Positions 39,601 to 48,360 of a DNA stretch of 64,000 nucleotides are shown here, in pieces. Both the position numbers and the translations under genes were made by a program. Within the stretch, counting starts at the first letter, position 1, and the number at the start of each line of letters is the position of its first letter. The notes under the pieces are model-generated. The model had not been told where the DNA came from and made no database searches. It worked only from the letters and a program-made list of their open reading frames with translations. The DNA is from Anaerococcus vaginimassiliensis (GTDB lineage: Bacteria > Bacillota > Clostridia > Tissierellales > Peptoniphilaceae): NCBI RefSeq assembly GCF_900626155.1, contig NZ_LR130844.1:851072-915071 (forward strand), in the 5' to 3' direction.

Positions 39601-40331
39601 TTAAATTTATCAAGTATGATTTAAAATCTAACAAAAACTACCTAATGACCATCCTACTTATTCAATTGATAGCCTTGGTGGGATCATTTCTAGTAAGAAT
39701 GTTTGTGCCTATGAATGTGCTATTTGCTGAAAAGAGGCTAACAGATATTATATTTATAACAAGTATAGTATTTTTTGTAGGGGTAAACTTTGTCTTTATG
39801 GCAAATTTTATCTACAAGGACTATTTTACAAAAAGAGCCATGCTTACCTTTAGCCTACCAATGTCGATTAAAAGCTTTGTTTTGGGAAAAGTTATTGGAA
39901 TTAGCTTATTTTTTATAACAAGTGGAATTTTCCTAAGCCTAAGTCTTTTATTGTTAGGATATACCCTAGGCAGTGACTTTTTCTATTATATGATTTTTGC
40001 CTTTATTCTAATAAATGTACTTAGCCTTTGTCTTAACTTAAATATGGCAAGGTCAAGGTTTACTGGCAAGGTTTCATGGCTTGCTATGGTTATGACCCTA
40101 GTAGTGTTGATAGCTCCAATATTTATCTACACTAGTTTCAATGCCTTGGTTTTGATAGATGGAGATTTGATTAGGACAAGTGGGATGGGATTTTCCTTTA
40201 TATTTCCATTTGCTGTTGGAGAAGGGATTCTTTATAAGATCCTTACACCTCTAATATATTATCTAGTAGCTGTCTTCATCTTGTATTTTGTAAATGTAAG
40301 TTATATATCAAAGAACTTGGATTTATCTTAG
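39597..40331 (+). CDS. ABC-2 type permease (GntR-linked)
   Basis: Membrane subunit, 244 aa with six predicted segments, starting within the end of the ATPase gene (ATGA). It contains KFIKYDLKSNKNYLM at the N-terminus and a KAVMLTFSLPMSIKSFVLGK-like cytoplasmic loop (near residue 82), typical of ABC-2 permeases. Together with the ATPase and the YtrA-like regulator it forms one three-gene unit. A sirtuin gene follows ten bases later and may be in the same transcript. Confidence 0.82.
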   Translation: MIKFIKYDLKSNKNYLMTILLIQLIALVGSFLVRMFVPMNVLFAEKRLTDIIFITSIVFFVGVNFVFMANFIYKDYFTKRAMLTFSLPMSIKSFVLGKVIGISLFFITSGIFLSLSLLLLGYTLGSDFFYYMIFAFILINVLSLCLNLNMARSRFTGKVSWLAMVMTLVVLIAPIFIYTSFNALVLIDGDLIRTSGMGFSFIFPFAVGEGILYKILTPLIYYLVAVFILYFVNVSYISKNLDLS

Positions 40332-40340
40332 GAGGATTTT

Positions 40341-41081
40341 TTGACTGATATTAATAAAGTTAAAGAGATTATTAGAAATTCCAACAATATTGTATTTTTT
40401 GGTGGAGCAGGAGTATCAACTGCTTCAGGGGTTCCAGATTTTAGGTCAGCGACAGGACTTTACAATAGGAAGAATAACTCTGAGTTTTCACCAGAATATA
40501 TGCTAAGCCATGAGTTTTTCGTAAATCATCCCGACAAGTTCATGACCTATTGTAAGGAAAATCTTATGTTAGATGGGATAAAACCAAATGCCTGCCACTA
40601 TGCTCTTGCAAAGCTTGAGAAAATGGGTAAACTAAAGGCAGTCATAACACAAAATATAGATAGTCTCCACCAAGAGGCAGGAAGCAAAAATGTAATCGAG
40701 CTACACGGCAACTTGAGAGATTATTATTGCACCAAGTGTGGCAAAAGCTTTGACCTTTCTTATGTCAAAGGCTTTGATACAACTGCAACTTGCGATAGGT
40801 GTGGAGGAGTTGTTAGACCTGATATCGTCCTTTACGGTGAGGGGCTTGATCAAAACAACATCAACTATGCTATAAATCTAATAGCAAATGCTGATGTCCT
40901 AATTATAGGTGGAACAAGCCTTGTAGTCTATCCTGCGGCAGGATTAATTGATTTTTATAATGGTAATAAATTAGTATTAATCAATAAAGACATGACGCCA
41001 CAAGATAGTAGAGCTGATTATTTGATAAATGATGATATCTCAAAGGTCATGGAAGAGTTAGTAGAGGGGTTAGATGAATAA
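40341..41081 (+). CDS. cobB: SIR2-family NAD-dependent protein deacylase
   Basis: Removes acyl groups from lysines using NAD+, 246 aa. Motifs: GGAGVSTASGVPDFR near residue 17, TQNIDSLHQEAG near 96, the catalytic His in ELHGNLRDYYC near 116, zinc cysteines CTKCGKSF and CDRCGGVVRPDIVLYGE (128-157), and GTSLVVYPAAGL near 186. It begins with a TTG, supported by AGGAGG at a proper distance. It overlaps the zinc-ribbon protein gene by 8 bases. The identification is secure; the acyl preference is unknown. Confidence 0.92.
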   Translation: MTDINKVKEIIRNSNNIVFFGGAGVSTASGVPDFRSATGLYNRKNNSEFSPEYMLSHEFFVNHPDKFMTYCKENLMLDGIKPNACHYALAKLEKMGKLKAVITQNIDSLHQEAGSKNVIELHGNLRDYYCTKCGKSFDLSYVKGFDTTATCDRCGGVVRPDIVLYGEGLDQNNINYAINLIANADVLIIGGTSLVVYPAAGLIDFYNGNKLVLINKDMTPQDSRADYLINDDISKVMEELVEGLDE

Positions 41082-41445
41082 AAAACACGGAATAGATGAA
41101 TACGGGATATTTTTAGTATGGGTTGCAATTATCATAACTGTAATCTCATACTTTACTAAAAGTTCTATCCTAAATATTTTCTCACTTATTATAGTAGCCT
41201 ACGCTGTATATAGAGCGTTTTCTAATAATCAATACAAGAGAGTAATGGAAAATAGGATGTTTAGGGAAAAGTTCCTAGATCCTATGAAAAAACAATTTAG
41301 GATAGGAAAAAGAAAAAGTAAAGATAAAAACTATAAATATATAAAATGTCCATCTTGCAAACAAGAGCTAAGAATTCCGAAAAATAAAGGGAAAATTAAG
41401 GTCAAATGTCCAAAATGTTCCCATAAATTTGATGCTAGAAGTTAA
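41074..41445 (+). CDS. Membrane protein with C-terminal zinc ribbon, 123 aa
   Basis: Two predicted membrane segments (about residues 12-29 and 31-48) are followed by a basic linker and a zinc ribbon, CPSCKQELRIPK (near residue 90) and CPKCSHKF (near 113). The ribbon resembles the MJ0042/zinc-finger type found in many membrane proteins of unknown role. It overlaps the sirtuin gene, so both are made together. Its stop lies inside the stem of the terminator (41431-41460). Confidence 0.8.
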   Translation: MNKKHGIDEYGIFLVWVAIIITVISYFTKSSILNIFSLIIVAYAVYRAFSNNQYKRVMENRMFREKFLDPMKKQFRIGKRKSKDKNYKYIKCPSCKQELRIPKNKGKIKVKCPKCSHKFDARS

Positions 41446-41460
41446 TTTTAGCATCTTTTT
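41431..41460 (+). terminator. Terminator overlapping the end of the zinc-ribbon gene
   Basis: GATGCTA (41431-41437) pairs with TAGCATC (41449-41455), then T5. The left arm codes for the last residues of the protein. Confidence 0.75.
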
Positions 41461-41523
41461 ATGTGAAATTATCTGAAATAATAATTTATTTTTTGTACAA
41501 ATTTAGCAAAATATTTATTTAAG

Positions 41524-41606
41524 TTTTTTTCTAGGAAAAAAATTTGTTTTTATCATTTAAAAAATAATTTATTAAGGTATTTTATTTTAGGAAAAGTTTC
41601 CTAAAA
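41524..41606. promoter_or_regulatory. Two AT-rich palindromes upstream of the F420-ligase-like gene
   Basis: TTTTTTTCTAGGAAAAAAA (41524-41542) is symmetric around CTAG. TTTTAGGAAA (41585-41594) is the exact inverse of TTTCCTAAAA (41597-41606). They lie 27-110 bp upstream of a good promoter, placed like operators. Confidence 0.5.
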
Positions 41607-41632
41607 GCTTTAAAATTCTTTAATAACACGCA

Positions 41633-41661
41633 TTGTCAAGGGCTTTTAATTATTGTATAAT
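41633..41661 (+). promoter_or_regulatory. Promoter of the F420-ligase-like gene
   Basis: TTGTCA (41633-41638), 17-bp spacer, TATAAT (41656-41661). Confidence 0.75.
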
Positions 41662-41683
41662 TCAATCGAAAGGGGAATTAATT

Positions 41684-42865
41684 ATGGAAAGAATAATTGG
41701 AACAGCAGCAATGGGCCTTAGAGCCCCAATAATCGAAGAAGGCGACGACTTAGTTTCTACAGTATTTGATGTAGTAAAAAGAGCAAGTGATCAAAAAGAT
41801 ATCACTCTTCGTGATAAGGATGTCGTATGTATTACAGAATCTCTTGTAGCTCGTGCTCAAGGAAACTATGTAACAATCGAAGATATCGCCAAAGACGTGA
41901 ATGAAAAGTTTGAAGGAGAGGAACTAGCAATCCTATTTCCAATCCTAAGCAGAAATAGATTTTCTATCCTACTAAAAGCTTTTGCCCTAACAGGCAAGAA
42001 ACTTCACATCTGCCTATCTTACCCACAAGATGAGGTTGGTAACTGGTTAATAGATGAAATGGACTTGTTTAACTCTGATGTTAACCCTTACCAAGATGTT
42101 TTGGATATGGATCAATATAAGAAACTTTCAGGAGATTACAAACACGAATTTACTGGAATATCTTATCCTGACCTATATAAGGAAATCGCACCAAACTCAG
42201 AAGTTCACTTCTTGAACAATCCAGTAGATGCCTTGAAATTTACAGATCAAGTTCTTGTTTCATCCATCCACACTAGAAATCTTGTAAAAAGACAACTAGA
42301 AGAAAACGGAGCAGGCAAGGTTTTAACACTTGATGAAATAATGACATCTTCAATAAACGGATCTGGCTTTAATGAAGAATACGGTCTATTAGGATCTAAC
42401 CTATCTACAGGAGATAAGGTAAAACTATTCCCAAGAGATGGCAAGACATTTGTAGACAGCCTACAAAAAAGATTAATAGACGAGTTTGATAAACAAATTG
42501 AAGTTATGATCTACGGCGACGGAGCTTTCAAAGATCCTGTAGGAAAAATATGGGAGCTTGCTGATCCAGTTGTATCCCCAGCATACACAAGTGGACTAGA
42601 AGGAACACCTAACGAAATCAAGATTAAATACATTGCTGACAATGACCTAACAGAACTAAAAGGTGAAGATAGGGACAAGGCAATGAGAGATAGAATTTCT
42701 CACAAAGAAAGCGAACTAAAGGGAAAAGACGAAACCCTAGGTACAACACCAAGACAAATCACAGACCTACTAGGTTCACTATGTGATCTTACAAGTGGAT
42801 CTGGAGATAAGGGAACACCAATCGTATTAATCCAAGGATACTTCGACAACTATTCTGACAATTAA
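41684..42865 (+). CDS. CofE-like (coenzyme F420-0:glutamate ligase family) protein
   Basis: Protein of 393 aa in the F420 ligase (CofE/FbiB) family, which adds glutamates to F420 in methanogens and actinobacteria. The start is ATG 41684, behind AAAGGGG. Recognisable are the N-terminal glycine-rich start (MERIIGTAAMGLRAPII), DKDVVCITESLVARAQGNYV near residue 48, MIYGDGAFKDPVGKIWELADP near 277 and GTPRQITDLLGSLCDLTSGSGD near 355. Firmicutes relatives without F420 have unknown substrates. It is the first gene of a unit with YitT, with two palindromes upstream suggesting control. Confidence 0.8.
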   Translation: MERIIGTAAMGLRAPIIEEGDDLVSTVFDVVKRASDQKDITLRDKDVVCITESLVARAQGNYVTIEDIAKDVNEKFEGEELAILFPILSRNRFSILLKAFALTGKKLHICLSYPQDEVGNWLIDEMDLFNSDVNPYQDVLDMDQYKKLSGDYKHEFTGISYPDLYKEIAPNSEVHFLNNPVDALKFTDQVLVSSIHTRNLVKRQLEENGAGKVLTLDEIMTSSINGSGFNEEYGLLGSNLSTGDKVKLFPRDGKTFVDSLQKRLIDEFDKQIEVMIYGDGAFKDPVGKIWELADPVVSPAYTSGLEGTPNEIKIKYIADNDLTELKGEDRDKAMRDRISHKESELKGKDETLGTTPRQITDLLGSLCDLTSGSGDKGTPIVLIQGYFDNYSDN

Positions 42866-42876
42866 AGGAGAGAAAA

Positions 42877-43818
42877 TTGCAACAAGAACCTAATGAGAAG
42901 AGGAAACTCTCTCTAAATTCCTATATTGAAGATAGGAACAGGAGAATATACAACCACGACCCAATGACAAAACATAAGAGGGTATTTCTAATGAGTTTTG
43001 CCGCCATTTTTATGGCACTGGGAACACATTTTTTCAAATATCCCAACAGCTTTGTAATAGGTGGTGTCGAGGGAATGAGTATAATAGCGAGTATGTTTGT
43101 GCCCTTTTCGAGGCCTCAAATCACGCTTTTTATAAATGTTAGTCTTCTCGTGATTGCATTTTTTATCTTAGGCAAGAAATTTACCCTAAGAACAGGTTAT
43201 GTTGCAATACTAAACTCACTTACAGCCCTACTTTTAGAAAAGATTGTTCCAATAGATGGAACCCTAACTGGAAATACCATGCTTGAATTGTTCTTTACTC
43301 TAATAATGAGTGCTGGAGGATCTGCGATTTTATTTAACATCGCAGCAAGCTCTGGTGGAACAGATATAATAGCTATGATCGTCAAAAAATACAGCCACAT
43401 AGAAGTAGGTAGGGCCTTGTTATTTGTAGATTCCTTGTTTACTATAGCATCTATTTGGATATTTGGTATAGAAATCGGACTATTTTCAATATTTGGACTC
43501 TTGGTCAAGGGACTTTGTGTAGATATAATAATCTCATCCATGAACCAAGCCAAGATGTTTATTATAATAACATCGAAAACTGAGGAAGTAGGACACTTTA
43601 TCAAAGATGATCTAAATAGGTCAGCAACAGTTATAAATGCCAAGGGTCTTTATAAAGGAAGGGACTTTACAGTTTATCTTTGTACAACAAGCAAAACCGA
43701 AGCTCCTAAGTTTAGAATATTTATAAAAAATATTGACCCAAAAGCTTTTATTACGATTTTAAATACATCTACAGTTATGGGCAAGGGTTGGTATCAGACA
43801 GATGAGCTTTCTGATTAA
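42877..43818 (+). CDS. YitT-family membrane protein (DUF2179)
   Basis: Membrane protein of 313 aa: basic N-terminal extension, five to six segments (about residues 35-230), then a C-terminal cytoplasmic DUF2179 domain (MFIIITSKTEEVGHFIKDDL and beyond). The core reads GTHFFKYPNSFVIGGVEG and AASSGGTDIIAMIV, typical of YitT proteins. Function unknown; a ligand-gated or transport role is suspected. It starts with TTG at 42877, behind AAAGGAGAG, so it is translated with the F420-ligase-like gene. The terminator comes only after the 170-bp palindromic element. Confidence 0.87.
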   Translation: MQQEPNEKRKLSLNSYIEDRNRRIYNHDPMTKHKRVFLMSFAAIFMALGTHFFKYPNSFVIGGVEGMSIIASMFVPFSRPQITLFINVSLLVIAFFILGKKFTLRTGYVAILNSLTALLLEKIVPIDGTLTGNTMLELFFTLIMSAGGSAILFNIAASSGGTDIIAMIVKKYSHIEVGRALLFVDSLFTIASIWIFGIEIGLFSIFGLLVKGLCVDIIISSMNQAKMFIIITSKTEEVGHFIKDDLNRSATVINAKGLYKGRDFTVYLCTTSKTEAPKFRIFIKNIDPKAFITILNTSTVMGKGWYQTDELSD

Positions 43819-43879
43819 GTGATATGTAAAGTTGGAATTTAAAAAGAATAAAGACTTATGATTTTATAATTTACAAGTA

Positions 43880-44049
43880 ACAAAACTTAAAAGGAAGCGT
43901 TCCATTCGAAAGAAATTGTAAGGAATTCAAATCGAAATAATCCGCCCGTAAATCGCACTGTTTGAGCGTAAGCGAGTTTGCGATTTACAGGATTGTGAGA
44001 TTTAGAATTTCTCAATTTCTGTAGTTGGATAAGCGTTTTTAAGTTTTGT
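43880..44049. repeat. 170-bp palindromic element, copy 2
   Basis: Same orientation as copy 1 and the same length. The base of the stem is ACAAAACTTAAAA/TTTTTAAGTTTTGT, differing from copy 1 at a T-A pair that has become C-G. It lies between the YitT gene and its terminator, so it is transcribed. Confidence 0.88.
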
Positions 44050-44066
44050 ATACTATAAAGACTAGC

Positions 44067-44095
44067 GAAGAACCTCTTAACAGGGGTTCTTTTCT
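44067..44095 (+). terminator. Terminator of the F420-ligase-YitT operon
   Basis: AAGAACCTCT-taac-AGGGGTTCTT, then TTTC. Confidence 0.75.
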
Positions 44096-44120
44096 TATAC
44101 TTGTTTTAAAAATAGGAATA

Positions 44121-44145
44121 AAAAAAGGGACCCTAGGTCCCTTTG
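44121..44145 (-). terminator. Terminator of rubredoxin gene 1
   Basis: AAAGGGACC-ta-GGTCCCTTT, with T7 on the minus strand. Confidence 0.8.
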
Positions 44146-44153
44146 GTTTCTAA

Positions 44154-44312
44154 TTATTCTTGAGGTTCGAACATGTCCTTTGTAGCTCCACAAACTGGGC
44201 AAACCCAATCTTCTGGAAGTTGGTCAAATTCTGTACCTGCTTCGATTCCGTTGTCTACATCGCCTTCTTTTGGATCATAAATATATCCACATGCTGTACA
44301 TACGTATTTCAT
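44154..44312 (-). CDS. Rubredoxin 1
   Basis: Electron carrier of 52 aa with one iron held by four cysteines: [14 protein letters not shown] (residues 5-18) and [12 protein letters not shown] (38-49). GAAAGGAGATT precedes the ATG. It is almost the same as the rubredoxin encoded next to it and has its own terminator, so the two are separate transcription units. In anaerobes rubredoxins feed rubrerythrin, superoxide reductase or similar oxygen-defence enzymes; none is encoded in this window. Confidence 0.95.
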   Translation of the reverse strand: MKYVCTACGYIYDPKEGDVDNGIEAGTEFDQLPEDWVCPVCGATKDMFEPQE

Positions 44313-44425
44313 ATTAGAAAATCTCCTTTCAATTTGTCATCTCTCTATTTATATTATACCACGATTAACGATTTCTAAACATAATATTTGTCTAGCCTAC
44401 TAAGTGGTATATAGTTTTTTGTATG

Positions 44426-44448
44426 AAAAAAGGGAGACAAATCTCCCC
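44426..44448 (-). terminator. Terminator of rubredoxin gene 2
   Basis: GGGGAGA-tttg-TCTCCCT with T6 on the minus strand. Confidence 0.8.
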
Positions 44449-44457
44449 TAAATTTTA

Positions 44458-44616
44458 TTATTCTTGAGCTTCGAACATGTCTTTGCCAACACCACAAACT
44501 GGGCAAACCCAATCTTCTGGAAGTTGATCAAATTCTGTACCTGCTTCGATTCCGTTATCTACATCTCCTTCTGCTGGATCGTAGATGTAACCACATGCTG
44601 TACATACGTATTTCAT
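44458..44616 (-). CDS. Rubredoxin 2
   Basis: Second rubredoxin, 52 aa, with the same two cysteine pairs ([14 protein letters not shown] and [12 protein letters not shown]). It differs from rubredoxin 1 only at a few sites (K15A, AT43-44VG, P50A) and shares the upstream ribosome site. The pair is a recent tandem duplication. The start is ATG 44616; the frame continues further upstream but without a ribosome site. Confidence 0.95.
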   Translation of the reverse strand: MKYVCTACGYIYDPAEGDVDNGIEAGTEFDQLPEDWVCPVCGVGKDMFEAQE

Positions 44617-44745
44617 ATTAGAATGTCTCCTTTCATCGATTATATTTATATTATACCACATATTTATAATTCTAAACATCGTTTGCAATTAATTATCGAA
44701 GATTGGTCTTGTAAATTTTGGGTATTATAAATATGGGAGAGCAAT

Positions 44746-45123
44746 ATGGATATTATAACTTGTAAGATCAATACAGATCTTGATGAAATTAAAAATTTTA
44801 ATAAAGAAGTTATAGACTTATCGAAAAAAAGGTACGATGACGATGATCTAATCTTTAAACTAAGACTTATCTTGGATGAACTTATTGTAAATTCCTATAA
44901 GCATGGCAACCAGAAGATTTACGATAAGAAGATTGATTGTCTAGTCTTACTTGACAGCTCTTATCTTTATGTAAAAATAAAGGATGAAGGTTGTGGGATA
45001 AGTAGTGATAGACATAGGGATCCCTTTGCTGAAAATGGCAGGGGTATTATGCTAGTTGAGGCTATATCTGATAAGTTAATTATTAATGATAATACTGTTG
45101 CTGCCCTAATTTTTAACAAATAA
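44746..45123 (+). CDS. Anti-sigma-factor-like ATP-binding protein (RsbW/SpoIIAB type)
   Basis: GHKL ATPase domain protein of 125 aa. N-box DELIVNSYKHGN near residue 45, the G1 box KDEGCGIS near 78 and the G2 box GRGIMLVEAISDK near 96. This is the layout of RsbW/SpoIIAB-type kinases that bind sigma factors or phosphorylate anti-anti-sigma proteins. No sigma factor or STAS-domain partner is adjacent, which is unusual. The target cannot be named. Confidence 0.82.
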   Translation: MDIITCKINTDLDEIKNFNKEVIDLSKKRYDDDDLIFKLRLILDELIVNSYKHGNQKIYDKKIDCLVLLDSSYLYVKIKDEGCGISSDRHRDPFAENGRGIMLVEAISDKLIINDNTVAALIFNK

Positions 45124-45204
45124 ATTGCAAATTTCTTATTTGTTTAGATAAGTAAATGCAAGTTTATATATAAATATAACAAAAAATTTGCGAATAATTG
45201 TATT

Positions 45205-45230
45205 AAACATCCGAAAAAGGATGTTTTTTT
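45205..45230 (+). terminator. Terminator after the RsbW-like gene
   Basis: AACATCC-gaaaa-GGATGTT, then T7. Confidence 0.85.
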
Positions 45231-45241
45231 ATCGTTTAATA

Positions 45242-45269
45242 TTGATAAGATATTAACATGGGATATAAT
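45242..45269 (+). promoter_or_regulatory. Promoter of typA
   Basis: TTGATA (45242-45247), 16-bp spacer, TATAAT (45264-45269). Confidence 0.65.
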
Positions 45270-45303
45270 ATAGTGGTAGATTTGTTAGAAGGAAAGAGGT
45301 TTT

Positions 45304-47127
45304 ATGAAAAGAAACGATGTAAGAAATGTAGCGATTATTGCTCACGTAGATCATGGAAAGACAACACTCGTTGATGGACTACTCAAGACAAGTGGTTTGT
45401 TTAGGGATAACCAAGAGGTTAAAGAAAGGGTAATGGACTCTAACTCTATTGAAAAAGAGAGAGGAATTACAATTCTTTCCAAGAATACTGCGGTTTATTA
45501 TAAAGATACTAAGATTAATATTATAGATACTCCAGGCCACGCCGATTTTGGTGGAGAGGTTGAGAGAGTTTTAAACATGGCAGAGTCAGTTGTCCTTGTT
45601 GTAGATAGTCACGAAGGACCAATGCCACAAACTAAGTTTGTACTAAAGAAGGCAATCGAGCTTGGTCTACCTGCTATAATTTGTATAAATAAGGTAGATA
45701 GACCTGACCAAAGGATAGATGAGGTTGAGGATGAAATCCTAGATTTATTTATCTCTCTTGATGCTGATGAGTCCTATCTCGAAAGTCCTTTTGTTTACGC
45801 ATCAGCTAAACTTGGTTGGGCATCTAGTGAAAAGGGTGTCGAGAAAAACGACATGACTGACCTACTAGATACAATTATAGACTACACTCCAGCCTTTGAG
45901 TCAGATGAAGATGCTCCATTTAAGGTATTAGTTTCTACAACAGACTACAACGAATACCTTGGTAGAATTGCCATAGGTAAGGTTGAATCTGGTGTTATTA
46001 GAAAAAATGATAATGCTATTATTACAAACTATAACAATGAGGGCAGGAGATTAAAATCAAAGATTGTTACTATCTATGAATTTGACGGATTGGATAGAAA
46101 AGAAGTAGAAGAATCTAAGTTTGGTTCAATAGTTGCCCTATCAGGTATGGAAGATATCAACATCGGGGATACTATAGGTACAGAAGAAGATAGTGAACCA
46201 ATCGAATTTACTAAAATCTCTGAGCCAACCCTATCAATGACATTTTCCGTAAATGACTCACCATTTGCAGGTCGTGATGGAAAATATGTAACAAGCAGAC
46301 ACCTAAGAGATAGACTAATGAAGGAAAAAGAAACAGATGTTTCCCTTAGAGTTGAAACTACAGATACAACTGAGGCATTTAAGGTATCAGGCCGTGGAGA
46401 ACTCCACCTATCTGTTCTTATAGAAAATCTTAGACGTGAAGGTTATGAGTTCCAAGTATCAAAACCAGAAGTTATGTTTAAGGAAAATGAAGCTGGCAAA
46501 AAGACTGAACCAATGGAGATTGCAACTATAGATGTAGACCAAGAATATTCTGGATCTGTTATAGAAAAACTCGGTAGAAGAAAGGGCGAGATGATTGATA
46601 TGAAACCATCAAGCTCAGGATACAACAGACTTGTCTTTAGAATTCCTGCCAGAGGATTAATAGGCTATAGGACAGAGTTTATGACTGACACCAAGGGAAC
46701 AGGTATCCTAAACTCAGAGTTTGAAGGATACGACCTATACAAGGGAGATATGGATCATAGAAGCGTTGGATCACTTATAGCTAGTGAAACAGGAATAGCC
46801 ACAGCCTACGGACTAAACTCAGCTCAAACAAGAGGACTCCTATTTATAGAACCAAGTGATGAAGTCTACGAAGGTCTAGTAGTAGGAATGAATGCCAAGG
46901 GTCTTGATATAGATGTAAATGTCTGCAAGAAGAAAAAGTTAACCAACACTCGTGCAAGCGGTAGCGATGATGCAATCATGCTAACCCCTGCAAAGAAAAT
47001 GTCAGTTGAAGAAATGATGGAATTCGTTGAAGAAGACGAGCTAATAGAGATTACACCAAACAACCTAAGAATCAGAAAGAGAATCCTAGATTCAGGACTA
47101 AGATATAAATCAAAGAAAAATAAGTAG
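45304..47127 (+). CDS. typA: Translational GTPase TypA/BipA
   Basis: Ribosome-binding GTPase of 607 aa involved in 50S assembly and stress adaptation. G-motifs are AHVDHGKTTL near residue 14, ERGITI near 50, DTPGHADFGGE near 75, and NKVD near 129, followed by EF-G-like domains and the BipA-specific C-terminal domain (PARGLIGYRTEFMTDTKGTG near 455). AAAGAGG precedes the ATG. The next gene, a small membrane protein, starts 8 bases later, so an operon is likely. Confidence 0.96.
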   Translation: MKRNDVRNVAIIAHVDHGKTTLVDGLLKTSGLFRDNQEVKERVMDSNSIEKERGITILSKNTAVYYKDTKINIIDTPGHADFGGEVERVLNMAESVVLVVDSHEGPMPQTKFVLKKAIELGLPAIICINKVDRPDQRIDEVEDEILDLFISLDADESYLESPFVYASAKLGWASSEKGVEKNDMTDLLDTIIDYTPAFESDEDAPFKVLVSTTDYNEYLGRIAIGKVESGVIRKNDNAIITNYNNEGRRLKSKIVTIYEFDGLDRKEVEESKFGSIVALSGMEDINIGDTIGTEEDSEPIEFTKISEPTLSMTFSVNDSPFAGRDGKYVTSRHLRDRLMKEKETDVSLRVETTDTTEAFKVSGRGELHLSVLIENLRREGYEFQVSKPEVMFKENEAGKKTEPMEIATIDVDQEYSGSVIEKLGRRKGEMIDMKPSSSGYNRLVFRIPARGLIGYRTEFMTDTKGTGILNSEFEGYDLYKGDMDHRSVGSLIASETGIATAYGLNSAQTRGLLFIEPSDEVYEGLVVGMNAKGLDIDVNVCKKKKLTNTRASGSDDAIMLTPAKKMSVEEMMEFVEEDELIEITPNNLRIRKRILDSGLRYKSKKNK

Positions 47128-47135
47128 AGGTTTGT

Positions 47136-47690
47136 ATGATTAAAACTAGCGAAAGAAACCTAAGTTTCACCCTAGCTGTGATGAGCCTTTTAGTATTTAT
47201 CCTAACAATAGTTGGGGTATTTACTGAAAGCGCCATGTTATCTATCTTGTGGAATGTAGTTTTTGTAATATGTTGGGTTTTGATGTTGGTATTTGCCCTT
47301 GTAGTTTTGTTTGACAAAAACGCCTACAAGTTCTCAATCTTTGCGGCAGTTATAACAGGTATTGCCTTCTTGGCTCTAGCCATCCACGCTTTGATGATTT
47401 TATCAAAGTTTATCCCACAATTGCCAGACAGACTCATAGTACCAAACATGTTTTTAGTAGAATATAACCAGCTAATCTTCTACACAGCCCTAATAATAGT
47501 CTACTTTGTCCACTTTATAAACTTTTATAAACTAAACCCTGCTAGGGGTAAAAACGATTTATCGGATAAAGGAAAGGCAAAAGTAAAGAAAGAAAAGAAG
47601 AAAAAAGACATAAGCGAAGAAGATAGGGCCATCCTAAATTCTCACCTAGTAGATGACGAAAAATCACTATTTGAAACAGACAACGACTAA
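47136..47690 (+). CDS. Membrane protein with acidic-basic tail, 184 aa
   Basis: Unknown protein with four membrane segments (about residues 10-35, 38-60, 64-85 and 105-125) and a charged C-terminal tail (KGKAKVKKEKKKKDISEEDR). No family is recognised. It lies between typA and rex with short gaps (8 and 25 bp), so it is probably transcribed with both. A role in a stress or redox regulon is only a guess from position. Confidence 0.72.
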   Translation: MIKTSERNLSFTLAVMSLLVFILTIVGVFTESAMLSILWNVVFVICWVLMLVFALVVLFDKNAYKFSIFAAVITGIAFLALAIHALMILSKFIPQLPDRLIVPNMFLVEYNQLIFYTALIIVYFVHFINFYKLNPARGKNDLSDKGKAKVKKEKKKKDISEEDRAILNSHLVDDEKSLFETDND

Positions 47691-47715
47691 AAAATATAAA
47701 TAGATTGGAGGAAAA

Positions 47716-48360
47716 ATGACTAAGCAAAATATATCACTATCAGTAATCAAGAGATTGCCGAAATATTACAGGTACCTAGAAAGCATCAACGACAAGGGAA
47801 TAATCAGAGTTTCATCAAAAGAACTTTCAGAAATCACAGGACTAACTGCAAGCCAAATTAGACAAGATTTAAACCACTTTGGTTGTTTTGGTCAACAAGG
47901 CTACGGTTACAATGTTTCTGAACTTATAAGTGAGCTTTCAAAAATAATCGGCGTTGACAAGAAATACTCCATGGTTCTAATCGGTTATGGTAATATTGGA
48001 CATGCCCTTTACAAGTACAGATCATTTAGGGACTTAGGCTATGAGTTTAAGAGTGTATTTGACAAAGATCCTGACCTTGTATCTGAAAAGATCGACGGCG
48101 AAGTTGAAGTAAAAAACATAGACGATTTGGAAGATTATCTAAAGGAAGAAAAAATAGACATAGGAATCATTGCAACTCCTAAGGAAGTATCCCAAGATAT
48201 ATGCGATAAGCTTTGCGAAGGCGGAGTTAAGGGAATATGGAACTTCTCTCCAGTAGATTTAAAGGTTAAAAATGGAGTGGTAATAGAATCTGTCCACCTA
48301 GATGAGTCCCTCTTTACCCTAACTTACTTTATGAACTCGCCTGAGGACTTTATATTTTAG
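47716..48360 (+). CDS. rex: Redox-sensing transcriptional repressor Rex
   Basis: Repressor that senses the NADH/NAD+ ratio and controls fermentation genes, 214 aa. The N-terminal winged helix contains RVSSKELSEITGLTASQIRQD (residues about 32-52), and FGCFGQQGYGYNV near 55 is a family signature. The NAD domain begins with LIGYGNIGHALYKYR (near 87). It is immediately followed (0 bp) by an ABC-F gene. AGGAGG precedes the ATG. I did not find a clear TTGTTAA-type Rex operator in its promoter region. Confidence 0.94.
   Translation: MTKQNISLSVIKRLPKYYRYLESINDKGIIRVSSKELSEITGLTASQIRQDLNHFGCFGQQGYGYNVSELISELSKIIGVDKKYSMVLIGYGNIGHALYKYRSFRDLGYEFKSVFDKDPDLVSEKIDGEVEVKNIDDLEDYLKEEKIDIGIIATPKEVSQDICDKLCEGGVKGIWNFSPVDLKVKNGVVIESVHLDESLFTLTYFMNSPEDFIF

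Noticed and set aside
44160..44730. Plus-strand ORFs antisense to the two rubredoxin genes
   Set aside because: They mirror each other only because the rubredoxins are duplicates. No start sites.
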